Source: Ciborinia camelliae
Lineage: Eukaryota; Ascomycota; Leotiomycetes; Helotiales; Sclerotiniaceae
Assembly: GCA_025890175.1 (NCBI GenBank)
Contig: JANPYM010000011.1
Coordinates: 1,902,299-1,966,298, forward strand
Length of the DNA stretch: 64,000 nt
Reading direction: 5' to 3'
Shown: piece by piece, positions 25,714 to 37,761 of the stretch
Layout of the letters: every line of letters starts with the position of its first letter
How positions within the stretch are numbered: position 1 is the stretch's first letter
Made by a program: the position numbers and the translations under genes
The notes under the pieces: generated by a model
What the model saw: the letters and a program-made list of their open reading frames with translations, nothing else
Databases searched by the model: none
What the model was told of the DNA's origin: nothing

Positions 25714-26879
25714 TCAGAGGGTATTGTCCTCCGAGTCCTTGCTATCAAGTTTCTCGGCGGTATCGGCTACATCGGCTGCTACATCTGCTTTGGCAATATC
25801 TTCCTTGGTTGCGGATGAGTTGGTTCCATTGGTTCCGTTTGTCTCTGGGATAGCTGATTCTTCTGGAGTGGCTTTTTCTTCTTCGGTCTTTTCTTCCGCC
25901 TCTTCTTCCTTTTCCTCGGCTGCAGCTTCGGCTTCCTCTTCTGCTTTCTCGGTTGCAGCTTTACTTTCCCCCTCAGTCTCGGTCTCGGTCTCAACTGCCT
26001 CAGGGGCAACTTCTTCCTCCTTCTCCTCTTCCTCCTCCTCCGCCTCGACAGAACCAATTAATTTCTCCACAACTTCAAGTGTTCCCTTTGGTGAACCCGG
26101 CTCTGCAGCTAACACTTTGCCGGATTTCTCAATGATGAATACACCTCTGGTAGTACTATTGCCCTTCTTTAATCCAATAGCACCAATAAGGGAAGCGCTA
26201 GTATCGCAAAGAAGTGTATAAGGGAGATTTTGTTTTGTTTTGAATGTGGTGTTTGCTTTTGGAGAATCTTTGGAAAGTCCATAGATGGAATAACCTGTTC
26301 CTGAAAGGGAAGGATGGGAGTCTCTGAAGGCGCACACTTGGGTTGTACCTGTGATATTGAGGTTAGTACCTAGGTATTGATGTAGTGAAAGGATGAAGGG
26401 AATTGAGAAGTATTTTTGAATAAAAGATCATGATTGTTGGGGGGATACTTACATCCTGGTGTAGAAGCTTTGGGGTATGTGAAGAGAACAACACCACTCT
26501 TACTTTCATCAACGAGTTCCTTGAGTGTGGTCTTTTCACCATCATTTGTTTGGATTTCTCCACCGAAACCTTCGAGATCAATGGTTTCACCAACCACTAC
26601 TTTGGTAGCTACCTTTGGGGAAACCTTTGGAGAAACCTTTGGAGAAACAGGAGCAGAAGCTGGAGCCGGAGCTGGAGCAGGAGCTGCAGCTTTTGATCCA
26701 TTTGTCTTTGGTGTAACAGGTTTACTCTTTGTTGCTTTGGTAGCTTTTGGTTCTGCGGGTTTCTTAATTGTTTCCTTGACTTTTGCGACAGCCTTTGCGA
26801 CACCCGACTTCTTCTTTGCTGGAGGAGCTGAAGCTGGTGGCTCAGCTGGTGCTGGACGTTTTCTCAATGTAACAGGCAT
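25714..26879 (-). CDS. BCP/Dot5-type nuclear thiol peroxidase with acidic C-terminal tail
   Basis: Two exons, 26879-26453 and 26348-25714, joined by a 104-bp intron (GTAAGT..CACAG); 353 residues. The start is MPVTLRKRPAPAEPP. The splice falls inside the catalytic cysteine codon and restores TPGCTTQVC: peroxidatic Cys about 143 and a second Cys about 148 in the C-x4-C spacing typical of bacterioferritin-comigratory (PrxQ/Dot5) peroxiredoxins. The N-terminal 100 residues are Lys/Pro/Ala-rich with PKVS repeats and look like a nuclear-targeting, disordered region. After the thioredoxin fold (to about residue 240) comes a Glu/Ala-rich low-complexity tail of about 115 residues. Yeast Dot5 reduces alkyl hydroperoxides in the nucleus. 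The long acidic tail is unlike yeast Dot5, which ends with the fold. Confidence 0.88.
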
Positions 26880-27447
26880 GATTGTTGATTGCGAAGGAGC
26901 TTGATTAGATGAAAAGTTGAGGAGATGGAAGTTAGTGGTTGTGGATTTAAGTTGATTGTCGCAAAAATTCAACTGGTTTGTGATAAAGAGAGTTTTGAGC
27001 GATCTTATCAACAAACAGACGAAGATAAGTACCGCACGCACGGATTGATGGAGAATTGGTCAGATGGATAAAACAAAGAATTCACCTTGAGAAGATGGAA
27101 AGGTGGATGGAAGGTTGGAGTGTAGTTTTGAAGAAGAGGAAGAGATGGAAGAGATGGAAGAAGTGAAAGGGGAATTGAATGGATGTTGGATTATAAGCTG
27201 AGCAATGATGGGAATACTGGAATATGTAATAATAAATCTCCTCACTCAAAAGCTTCCAGCCACGGGCTCTGCTCTGATGGACTGACTGACTGACTTCCTT
27301 GTAAGTGAGTTACCTTTTCTTTATCCTTTACCGTACAAAACAAACAAGGTCAGGGGAATTGATTATATCTTGGTGCACAGCAGTTTTTTTGGTATGTGAT
27401 CCGCCCTCGGCTGGCCTCTTCAGATAATGGGCACAGTCATCTGTATA

Positions 27448-27477
27448 TACCTACCTACCTACCTACCTACCTACCTA
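27448..27477. repeat. (CTAC)n microsatellite
   Basis: About seven uninterrupted CTAC units; the same tetramer recurs at 31690-31706, 32250-32290 and 38360-38378. Confidence 0.9.
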
Positions 27478-28046
27478 GTAGGTACAGTTAACAAAGAGTC
27501 TAATAAAAGAGTTTGAGTTATCCAACAAATAATCACATCTTGATCGTGAACCACCAATGATAGCTTGGGTTGTGTATGCAACATCATGAAGCGAGAGAAT
27601 CAGCAAAGACCGGGGAAAGGGAAAAGCTATAGGGATTGGGAATACAGGATGAGAATTGTGGAGTGTGAATGATTGATTGGTTGAGACTCCTTGAGAGAGA
27701 GATGATTTTACTTTTTGGAGATACCTCTGTACATATAAAAGAGGAGAGAAGAGGAGAGGAGGGAAGAAGAAAGGTTTCAGTCACAACCCATATCAAGATC
27801 TGAACATTGGCTATTAGCATATTAGCATAGATGATAGGATGTTTATCCAAGGTGACATTCATGAAACTACTTGGGGAAATAACCTCACATGATTTCAATG
27901 TTATAAGTATCTGAAGAGGGTTAATGTGTATTTTAAATAATCCGAATAATCCAAATTCCAATGATATTGATAATTTGATAGAGTACCATCAATATATATT
28001 CCAATTGAATATTGGGTTGGTTCATTCATCAAGGTGATTGAACGAA

Positions 28047-28047
28047 G

Positions 28048-28084
<37 letters not shown>
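28047..28084. repeat. (AATC)n microsatellite
   Basis: About nine uninterrupted units, seen directly. Confidence 0.9.
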
Positions 28085-28086
<2 letters not shown>

Positions 28087-28539
28087 TAGAAGGTTGGTTG
28101 TTGTGCCATTACCTATTCCTTGATACCAGTCCAGTCAATCAGTCAGTACCAATCCTATCTCACATCCTGAGACAATGAAACACCCACCCCCAAGTAACCT
28201 ACAAGGTAGATAATAAAAAGCTTCAAAGAGAATTCTACTGGATGCTCCAAGCAAAGCAAATAAATATGATACGGTAACCTCAACGGATCTGTATTTGCTT
28301 TTCTCTTGATTGAATAATATGGAATTGAATTTTTCACTTCTTCCTTTCTTATATACAGGACCTTGATGGTATAGGTAAGCATACAAGTGATGAGACTCAC
28401 GAGAGCAATATACATACAGTACGATATCATATCAAACGTCTCTCAAAAGTCAAGACAGTCTAGATGAACCGAACCGCAGTGCGTATAACGGGAGCCCCGC
28501 AAACAAGTTCCAGGGGATTAGATAACACGGAGTAATGTA

Positions 28540-28930
28540 GATTCCGTATGGATAAATTTCGGCATAAAATTTTGTATAAAAAATCTTGTTTTTATTTTTT
28601 AATGTGGAAGATTTTTTATTATAGAAAGTTAGATTAAAAATAAAAAACGTTATAGTTTATAGATTATTATAATAGATTATTATGGTAGTTTATAGACTAT
28701 ATATAGTATAGTAGATAGTAGATGATAGATGATATATTAGCAATTGATTAAGTGTGTTTTTTGTTGGGTTTTTTAGTTCGAAATTTTTCAAATTTATAAT
28801 ATATATATATAAAGTAGTAGGTTTTGATTGGAAAATTGATAAGCTTGATTTGAAATAAGCAATTTTGAAGAAGTTGTTGAAGTTTTTATAATTAAGTGAT
28901 TTAATTGGGTGACAGGGGTAACAACAGCGA
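28540..28930. other. AT-rich block depleted of C on the + strand
   Basis: Strongly AT-rich. By hand count, 28621-28860 holds 42 G but only 7 C. It resembles the composition of the transposon at 42-45 kb, but I found no terminal repeats. It ends abruptly at about 28930, where a C-rich, G-poor minisatellite begins. Confidence 0.6.
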
Positions 28931-28934
28931 GGTC

Positions 28935-29745
28935 TATATATCTATTTCATTTACGAATCTACGAATTTATAATCTATGAATCTACAAACCTACGAACCTA
29001 AAACCTAAAACCTATGAATCTACGAATCTACGAACCTACCTCCTTCCTCCGATCCTACGAACCTACGAATCTACGAACCTACGAATCTACGAACCTACGA
29101 ATCTACGAACCTATCTCCTCCCTTCGATCCTACCTCCTCCCTCTAAACCTATCTCCTCCCTCCGAACCTACCTCCTCCCTCCGATCCTACCTCCTCCCTC
29201 CGATTCTACAAACCTACGAACCTACCTCCTCCCTCCGATCCTACGAATCTAAAAACCTCAAAATCGTACGATTCCTTTCTCCGAACCTACCTCCTCCCTC
29301 CAATCCTACCTCCTCCCTCCAATCCTACCTCCTCCCTCCGATCCTACCTCCTCCCTCCAATCCTACCTCCTCCCTCCGATTCTACGAACCTACGAATCTA
29401 CGAACCTATAAACCTACGAATCTAAAAACCTAAAAATCGTACGATTCCTTTCTCTGAATCTACCTCCTCCCTCTAAATCTATCTCCCCCCTCTAAACCTA
29501 CCTCCTCCCTCCAATCCTACCTCCTCCCTCCGATTCTACGAACCTACGAATCTACGAACCTACGAATCTACGAATCTACAAACCTACCTCCTCCCTCCGA
29601 TCCTACGAATCTAAAAACCTAAAAATCGTACGATTCCTTCCTCTAAACCTACCTCCTCTTTTTGAACCTATCTCCTCCCTTCGATTCTACTTTCTCCCTT
29701 CGATTCTACCTTTTCTCTCCGATTCTATGATTTTACGAACCTTAA
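28935..29745 (+). repeat. CCTACGAATCTACGAA / CCTCCTCCCTCCGAT minisatellite
   Basis: About 800 bp of two interleaved repeat units, a 16-mer of CCTACGAATCTACGAA type and a 15-mer of CCTCCTCCCTCCGAT type, with short variants. Nearly every G on the + strand is in a CpG or TpG. An apparent 139-codon frame at 29014-29433 is just the translated repeat. Confidence 0.9.
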
Positions 29746-30998
29746 TTATAAGTAGGTTTTTATGATATTATTAATAGCTTATTTATAACCTTTTTCGATA
29801 CTCTCTCTTTTGCGGTAGACTTGTTCGAAATTGATAGATGACCTAGCATTGGGTAGCGTCGAGTTCTCTCTTCGGGTAAAGGCTTTCATGAAACATTCAT
29901 CGACCGCCCGAGGATCCATGAATCATGAATTGATGCATGTTTCTATTATTGTCAAGTACGGATGGAGGATATGCGAAAGAAAGTACAAGTACAAGTACAG
30001 TACAGTACTGTACTGTACAATACTCGGATCATGATCCCGAGTGATTTCAATCCAACTCGGTCTCTTTAGCCGGTGATTATAGAAAAAAGAGAAGAGAAGG
30101 GAGGTGGAACTTCAAGGACCGGACCGGGAATAATAGGTAGGTAGATATTGTAGAGTAGAAATAGATTGATTATTAATGAATAATGATAATGTTTTTGTTC
30201 GGACCTAGGTATATTCGCCATTGTATCCAGGAATTACCTGTATTGTACTCGGTACAGTAAAGTAAAGTAACCTCAGATGAAAAGGAAACTCGGATCCCGT
30301 CCGAACATTAATAATATCCATACCTATGATTTGCTATAAAGGTTCTCATGATTATTTAGATGATTCAGATGATTCAGATGATTCAGATCACTCAGATCAT
30401 GATGTAGTTGAAACTTCCATTAAATCATCAATTCACCAATTCACCAATCTCATTTGGTTGATAAACAATAAAATCCCCGACCCATCGATAAAACATCAAT
30501 TTTACCACTCTTATATCTCTTCTATCTCTTCTATCAACAGAGCACATATTGATTAGGTAAGAATCATTGAAGATCTCTTCCAAGGTTAGCGTCGGGGAGA
30601 AAATCCTCCAAGCTCCGAAGGGCGAAAATTTGATTTTCACAAGCCAAAATCGAGAATCCGACCCTTTATCTTCGAGCGAAAAAAGATTCCTACCCTACCC
30701 TACGCCTACCACTCAGGACTAGTTGAGAAGATCTCGAATTCGAATTCCTATAATTATCTTCACTTCCCCTCTTGATTACGGAGTTTTACCTTCTCGTAAT
30801 CATACTGCGATAGATTGCTTTTTTTGATGATACCATACAATAAATAATAAGACAATACAATTCAACAGACAATACATTCATAGAATCAAATCTTCAATCT
30901 TTCAATCACTCACGATCGACATAAAAATCATAACGTCCCCACGATAAATCCCTAGTGGTTACAACAAAAGAAGGCAAAGCGCACACGATCCCAAAAAT

Positions 30999-31633
30999 AT
31001 GAAGGTCTTTTCCAGCGATTGCAAATTTGATTATTCATGGGAAGAAGTATCCACAGCAAATTGGAGGAAATATTGTCCATGGAACGATAAATCCACACAT
31101 GTAATCGCCGTCGATACATTATCCCGATATGTAGATGCCGAGACTGGAATTGTAAGTTGATATGATTTTCACCCAGCGATCCCTCATCCAAGTGCATCCA
31201 TACTGACCCGAGAGACAAGTTACGAACCGAACGACTCATCACATGCAAGCAAAGCGCGCCCAAATGGTTGCAATCATTAATGGGCGGCAAAGATACCTCG
31301 CACGTCTTCGAAACCTCATACGTTGACCCCGTTACGAAAAAAGTCACCATGACGTCCACCAACCTCACCTTTTCGAATATCATCAACGTGCAGGAAACCG
31401 TGGTTTACCGCCCGCTCTCGGCCAACACGACGCAATTTGTCCAGACGGCACAGATTACCGCGCTGTGCGGGGGATGGCAAAAGGTGAAAAATGCGGTCGA
31501 GGATGCGACGGTGACGGCTTTTTCGGAGAATGCGAGGAAGGGCAAGGAGGGCTTTGAGACGGTCTTGGCTATGAGTCGAAGGGTTTTTAGCGAGGAGAAA
31601 CAGAGACAACAGCAGGCGGCTGCCATGGTGTAG
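30999..31633 (+). CDS. PRELI/MSF1 (Ups) family mitochondrial lipid-transfer protein
   Basis: Two exons, 30999-31151 and 31220-31633, with a 68-bp intron (GTAAGT..ACAAG, branch-like ACTGAC); 188 residues. The start [17 protein letters not shown] is the conserved beginning of PRELI-domain proteins, followed by [22 protein letters not shown] sequence and, after the junction, LRTERLITC, matching the family. Ups1/Ups2 move phosphatidic acid or phosphatidylserine across the mitochondrial intermembrane space with Mdm35. The last 40 residues form a charged helix ending in QQQAAAMV. I cannot tell Ups1 from Ups2 by eye. It is a compact gene surrounded by repetitive DNA. Confidence 0.88.
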
Positions 31634-32412
31634 AGGTTTGGTGAGAGATTTGTGAGAGAGGTCATGAGAGAGCGTAATACTTCTACCGTATCTACCTACC
31701 TACCTACGGAGGCTATCCGATCGGTCGGTCAGTCCGATCTACTCTCGATGATGATGATGTTCACTCATCACTCAAACCTCATTAAGATTACGACTCGAAC
31801 GATTGTCCTCTCCATCTCTCATCTCTCATCTTTCATCCATCCTCCATTTTGCATTTCGCATTCTGCAATTAGCGTGTTCACTTCACTTCACATCACATCA
31901 TACCACATCACATCACATCAGGAGTTTGGGGTTACATGCATGCCCTTGGGACCGGGGAAGGGGGCTTGGGAGGGGCGAGCGGGCATACACAAAAGTCGAT
32001 TCAGGAGTTTTGTCTTGTTTTGTTTTGTCATAAATAAAAGACGGCCCAGGTTTTTTTTTTCGGCGTGCAGCTCGGCGTTGGAAGATATGGAATAAATGCA
32101 TGCATGGGTTTGGTTTGGTTTTCTTAGATTAGAGGAGATTTGATTTGATGGGGTTTAGATCGCTTACTGAGTGAGGTCTTGCGTAGTTAGGTTAGGTTTT
32201 TTGGGGGGGGAGGAAAGGGGTGGGGAGAGGTGGGCTTAAAGAGTTGTTATTACCTACTTACTTACCTACCTATCTATCTACCTACCTACCTTGATAAAAA
32301 AAAGACTTACTTATTCACTTGATCTGTTGGCCTGTTTGCCTGTCTATCTCTTTGTCTATCTGTCTGTATCTCTATCTATTATTAGATCAAACAAACAACA
32401 AATTTGACTTTC

Positions 32413-32505
32413 CTTTTCTTTCTTTCTTTCTTTCTTTCTTTCTCTCTTTCTTTCTTTCTTTCTCTCTTTCTTTCTTTCTTTCTCTCTTTCTTTCTTTCTT
32501 CCCTT
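32413..32505. repeat. (TTTC)n microsatellite with CTCT interruptions
   Basis: About 90 bp of TTTC units interrupted at regular spacing by TCTC, giving a higher-order unit of about 28 bp. Confidence 0.9.
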
Positions 32506-32819
32506 TCTTCTTTGTCTTGGATTTAGAGTAAGTTGATTTATTTATATTTGATTTGTATTTGGTATTTGGTATTTGATACTTGGATTGGGGGATTAGGGGA
32601 TTGGGAATGGGATTGGGATTGGGAATCTTCTTGGGTGATGTATATACCTAGGTATATATTTTGAATCAAGTAAATTGATATATATATCTTGGATTGGATT
32701 GGATATATCTATACTGTACCTATTTATTGTTGATATTATTATTGTTGATGTTATGATTGTGTATCGAGCTAGTGTACATAGTATGTAGAACTACTTTATA
32801 TCAAGAATATTTGTATTTG

Positions 32820-32850
32820 AATTGGGATTGGGATTGGGATTGGGATTTGA
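32820..32850. repeat. (GGGATT)n microsatellite
   Basis: Four to five GGGATT units. This is not the canonical TTAGGG telomere repeat. Confidence 0.85.
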
Positions 32851-33181
32851 TATATCTTGAACTTTTTAATTTTATTTTAATATTCTTAAATTCTGAATTT
32901 CCTCCTTTTTTTTATCTTTCTATTTCCCTTCATCCTTTATCCCCTGCCTCTCTTCTTTCTCTCTTTCCCTCTTAGAATTCAAATTTCAAAATTCAAAATT
33001 CAAATTTTTGGTATATATATAACCCCCTTCTCTCCCCTCCTCTCCCCTCCTCTCCCCTTTGATATAACTCCTTCTCTTTTTCTCTCCTTCTCTCCTTCTC
33101 TCCTTCTCTCCTTCTTTTCTTCTTATTCTATATATTCCCTTTCCCTTCCTCTTCATTCAAATTTCCCAATTTCCAAATTTC

Positions 33182-33184
33182 CAA

Positions 33185-33214
<30 letters not shown>
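33182..33214. repeat. (CATA)n microsatellite
   Basis: About seven uninterrupted CATA units. Confidence 0.85.
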
Positions 33215-33220
<6 letters not shown>

Positions 33221-33297
33221 TTAAACCCGAATTTGTAAACCATTCTTCCCATTCATATTCATTTCATTCACACGAAAAATAAATTTCTATCTTATAC

Positions 33298-33545
33298 CCT
33301 CATCCTCATCCCCTCATCCCCTCATCCCCTTATCCTCTCATACCTTCTCATACCCTCATGCCCTCATACCCTTATACTCTCATACCCTTATACTCTTATA
33401 CCCTTATACCCTCATACCCTTATACCCTTATCCCCTTATCCTCTCATCCCCTTATCCCCTTATCCTCTCATCCCCTTATCCCCTTATCCTCTCATACCCT
33501 CTCATCCTCTTCTCTCTCTTTCATCACTCCTCATACCCTCTCTCC
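33298..33545. repeat. CCCTTATA / CCCCTCAT minisatellite
   Basis: About 250 bp of 10-12-bp units such as CCCTTATACC and CCCCTTATCC. G is almost absent from the + strand. Confidence 0.85.
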
Positions 33546-33560
33546 TCTTCTCTTAAAAGG

Positions 33561-33592
<32 letters not shown>

Positions 33593-34349
33593 ACATAAAA
33601 AAAGAACATAAAAAAAGAAGAAAAAAAAATGAAATGAAAAGATGGTTCCGAAGAATTACATACCCACTTACCTACCCATACTCAGTATCCTCGGTATCCT
33701 CAGTATACTTAGAAAGAGAAGGAGAAGGAAAAGGAGAAATAAAAGTAGAAGCAAAAACAAAAACAAAAACAGAAGCAAAAACAGAAGTAGAAAATAAAAA
33801 GAAATAAAAAAATAAAATAAAAAAATAAAAAAAAAGTAGAAGTAGAAGGAGAATCAATAAATGAATAAATAAGTTATTACATATATATATACACACACAC
33901 ACACACATACAAGCTACCTAGCTAGCTATAGCTTCATTTAAACAGATAGATTGGTAGTGTACCATACACGCCACGCCATGCCATGCCATGCCATGTCAAG
34001 CCACATGTGATATGATGTGAATGAATTCCCCAACCTCTATTCTTCTCCTCTGCAATCTGGGCATATGCATATGTATGTATGTATGTACAAGGTTTTCATT
34101 TCTCTATTGAATCGATTTCAATTTCAATTTCAATTTCCTCCACTGCATTTCTTTCTTTCTTTCATTCATTCTCCCCCTGCCCATTCCCATTCACACCCAC
34201 TTCCCCCTCTCCCTCCCCTCTAGTCAATCAATTTCTCTACTTGAAAGTTCGGCATGGATATCTAGGTTCACACATAAAGTTAGATCAAGAACAACCATCT
34301 CCCAGACGATAAAAAGAACCCCAAAAAAAAAGAAAAATCCAAACAAAAC

Positions 34350-35174
34350 TCACTGCGAAGGATAAGCATTTTCCTCAGTCAAATGATATTTATCCGCGCC
34401 CTCCGTCAAACTAACACCACTAGGCGTAGGCGGCAAGCCCCCCTTCCCAAGCAACTCCAACGCGCTCTTCCCGCCCTCAACGCCCTCTCTAAAAAAGACC
34501 GCCAAGCCCTCCTTCCCCTGTTCCTTGACGGCGACCAAATCCCTGACGCCCTGCTCACCCACCAACAACCTATTCGCATTGGGGGAGTCCTCGCTGCCCA
34601 ACCTCAGCAGCCCGACGACATCGCCCTGCGCGACAAAGCTCAGCTGCGGGTAATTGCGCCGGGAGTCGCGTTTCCAGTACGGGTTGTCCGCGATGTCGGC
34701 CGCGGGCAGCGTGACGGGATCGATGAAGGAGAAGGCGTCGTTGGAGCCCGGCGGCGGGTTGCGGAATTGCGGGTTCAGCGGGACGCCGTTGGAGCGCGTG
34801 GGATCGACTGCGAAGACCCGGCGGATTGTTTCCCAGATGCCCGTGGATTGGAGCGTGTATTTCTGTGTGCGGAGCGTGGTCTGGTTAGTATGTTTGCGCT
34901 TGTTTTATGCTTATCCACTCCGGTCATGTAATGAATGGGAGGGCGGGGGAGAACAATTATTGAAGAAAAATAATAAGGCTCCAAGATATCATATCAAATA
35001 TCCCATATATATATATCATATCTCCTCCCTTCTTCTTTCCTTCCCATCTTCCTTCCCATCTCCCTTCCATAAAACACAACCACAAACAGAAACCCAAAAA
35101 AACACACACACCTTATGAACCGGCACAACCCGAGCAGCAGCCTGAGCGACCCTAGCCACCGATTGCGACGCCAT
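34350..35174 (-). CDS. NADH:ubiquinone oxidoreductase (complex I) 21 kDa-type subunit
   Basis: Two exons, 35174-35112 and 34862-34350, separated by a 249-bp intron (GTGTGT donor; branch ACTAAC 20 nt before CACAG); 191 residues, about 21 kDa. The start is MASQSVARVAQAAARVVP, a short amphipathic, Arg/Ala-rich segment. The core reads KYTLQSTGIWETIRR, then VDPTRSNGVPLNPQFRNP and NPYWKRDSRRNYPQ, the pattern I associate with the fungal 21.3 kDa complex I subunit (Pfam NADH-u_ox-rdase). It is expected in the mitochondrial inner membrane complex. Exon 2 is far more GC-rich than its surroundings. An acceptor at CTAACCAG is possible but would leave no room after the branch point. Confidence 0.75.
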
Positions 35175-35974
35175 GTTTCCGAATCGAGAAAAGCGATGTG
35201 AATGTCCCTAGGCGAGCCTATGTTGGCGTGTGTTGGCTTCAGACAGATGGATATGCTTCGTTCGGGCCTTGAGGGTAGGTAGGTAGAATGATCAATAGAT
35301 GGATATTGGAGTTCGACGTTCAAACCAAACATTCGCGAAATGGGTCCGTGCGTCGGGACCACCCCAGTGACCCCGGGCCGGTTTTTGGAAATCGCGGCGC
35401 CGGGATTGGGTGAGGATCGATGTTTTGCTCTGCCCAGGTGTACTTACTACCTTGCCTACCTTGGGATACTAGGTATTTTTACAATACAATATACAACATG
35501 GAGAAACTAATTAAAGTGATATAATATAAACGGTCTATTAAAAGGTTACTTGTATTTTGAGATGTGAGATGTGAGATATTTTATTATTGTCTTTTACTAA
35601 TTAGTAGTACCGGTACGATACTGTAAATTTGAAGGTTCGGTTATTATTTGCATATGACTCCAACATACATCGGGACAGCTAGAATTCCACAGCCATCAAT
35701 GATATGATATGATATGATCCCAAGACATTAATCATGCTTATACGCTGGATTAAAGAATCGAAGCAGAGAGCACGATCCACCTAAACGTAATCCATAACAT
35801 CGGACACGATAAAAGGGATTCAATTCAACTTCTGGAGGTGAAGATGGAGTTGAGAACCAAACCCATGCAAAATATTATCTTTCACAATATGCTTGCTACC
35901 ACATCATGCCCTATCCCAAGATCGCGTTGAAACTATTGTTGTACTCCCCATTGCAATTCAGATTCGCCTTCGCT
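35175..35974. other. intergenic, nothing recognised
   Basis: 800 bp between the complex I gene start and the SHMT stop codon; contains the complex I promoter and SHMT 3' region. Confidence 0.5.
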
Positions 35975-37761
35975 CTAACTGCTCTCCCACGGTAATGAGA
36001 ATGTGCCAACCCATTCCTCAACCTCACTTCTCAACTGTACAATCTCTGTCTCGTTTTCACCCTCACCAAGGTAGTCCAAGAAAGCCTTTACACTACCAGG
36101 GTTCTTTCTTCCACTGGCCTCTGCAGCTTCCTTTGCACTCTTGTCTAATCTTTGAGTTATGGTAACCGCTCTATTTACAACATCGGCAACACGCACGAAG
36201 TCATCGGGTTGGAACCCACGAGTTGTCATGGCAGGTGTACCCATTCTTAATCCACCAGGCTTGAGAGCAGATTTGTCACCTGGAACAGTGTTCTTGTTGG
36301 ATGCTACTCCAACGAGTTCGAGAACACGTTCAACTCGGGCACCATCAACTCCTTGAGGCTTCAAGTCAACGAGGACAAGATGGTTATCGGTACCGCCAGA
36401 TACGATGGAGTAGCCGAGACCTCCCTTATCTTTCGAGTCACCAAGACGTTTTGCGAATGCCTGAGCGTTTAGTAAAACTGCTTCTTGGTAAGCTCTGAAT
36501 TCAACACTTTGTGCTTGTTTTAGTGCGACTGCCAATGCAGTGATAGTGTGATTATGAGGACCTCCTTGATGTCCTGGGAATACTGATGCATTGATTGCAT
36601 CCTCAAGGTTCCACATCTCTTCCACCTTTGTTTTTGGGTTCACTCTTCTAACTCCTTTTCTGAAGAAAATCATAGCGCCTCGAGGTCCTCTTAGAGATTT
36701 GTGTGTGGTAGTTGTGACGACATCAGCATATTCGAAAGGACTTGGAACAACCTTTGCTGCAACTAGACCAGAAATGTGTGCCATATCAGCCAATAGATAT
36801 GCTCCAACCTTGTCGGCAATCTCGCGCATACGCTGGTACTCAATGAGTCTACTGTACGCTGAGGTACCAGCAACAATAATCTTTGGTCTGTATAATGTAG
36901 CAAGCTCCTCTAATTTTACGTAGTCAATAAGTCCAGTGCTCTCATCCAATCGATATGGTAGAGTTTCGAAGTATTTTGAGATGGCAGAGATCTTTTTGGT
37001 TGGTGTTTGATATCCATGGGAAAGATGGCCACCGTGAGGTAAATCTAATCCCATTATTCTATCGTGCGTGTTGGCGAGAGCGGAGTACGCATAGAGATTT
37101 GCTGGAGAACCAGATAATGCTGAACAACTTATGAGTGAGGAACTCCCATATTATTAGATGAAAGACATACGTTGAACATTGACACCCCATTCTGAGTCTT
37201 TCAGGCCAAAAGTCTGTAGAGCACGGCTTTGGCATAACCTTTCGGATTCATCGATAAATTCGTTTCCCCCATAATATCTTGCCCCTGGGTATCCTTCGGA
37301 GTATTTATCTGCAAAAAAGTCAACATTGACCCATTCCTCTATCGCGCCTTAGACGTACTTTGCATAACACTTCCCAATGCATCCAACACAGCTTGTGATG
37401 TAAAGTTCTCGGAAGGAATAAGGTTGATGAAGTGCTTCTGCCTCCGTTTTTCCTATCCGTAATGGTTTAGCACTTAGGTATCATAGATAGAAGGCTTGGT
37501 GAGGAGAAATCGTACATTTTGGAGAATACTGAAGACTGCTGGATCTGCGTGTTCAAGATCTGCTGAAAGTAACTATGAGGAACATGGTCAGCCTCTTGCT
37601 ATATATGTAAGACCGATTGACAAGAAGTAAACCTTTTGTTGACTTTCCAAAGTCATTCGACTACTGGTCGCCGCCGTTCTCGCGCCACATATTGAAGCTG
37701 CTGCCCTTTGCGCAGTAGCAGCTCTGAACACAGTTCTCGAGGCTCCTTTAAAGAGCGACAT
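35975..37761 (-). CDS. serine hydroxymethyltransferase, mitochondrial type
   Basis: Five exons: 37761-37633, 37572-37516, 37452-37359, 37308-37171, 37119-35975; introns of 50-63 bp; 520 residues. The N-terminus [20 protein letters not shown] is Arg/Ala/Ser-rich without acidic residues, a typical mitochondrial presequence, so this is the SHM1-type isozyme. The PLP-dependent fold is intact: the [12 protein letters not shown] and [13 protein letters not shown] substrate and cofactor segments, [10 protein letters not shown], and the PLP lysine in [13 protein letters not shown] (about Lys 280). It converts serine and tetrahydrofolate to glycine and methylene-tetrahydrofolate. The first intron begins GTTTAC, an unusual donor; the other introns have GTACG or GTATG donors. 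Confidence 0.95.

Larger units (their letters stand above)
26880..30998. other. gene-free repeat and AT-rich region
   Basis: 4.1 kb between two divergently oriented genes without a supportable gene. It includes simple repeats, an AT-rich C-poor block and a C-rich minisatellite, listed separately. Confidence 0.65.
31634..34349. other. gene-free, microsatellite-rich stretch
   Basis: 2.7 kb with no supportable gene. It holds CTAC, TTTC, GGATT, ACAT and CCTTAT-type repeats and A-rich tracts. The frames seen in it translate the repeats. Confidence 0.65.

Noticed and set aside
25724..26221. 165-codon Ser/Ala-rich frame on the plus strand
   Set aside because: It is antisense to the Glu/Ala-rich tail of the peroxiredoxin; complementary codon bias explains it.
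29014..29433. 139-codon frame with LRSYEPT-like repeats, possibly a repeat protein
   Set aside because: It follows the minisatellite exactly, with no start context or unique sequence.
28935..29745. CRISPR-like array
   Set aside because: No unique spacers of constant length; units run head to tail and the genome is eukaryotic.
32820..33545. Telomere-like repeats (GGGATT, CCCTTATACC)
   Set aside because: Neither matches the fungal TTAGGG/CCCTAA unit and the site is internal to a gene-bearing stretch.
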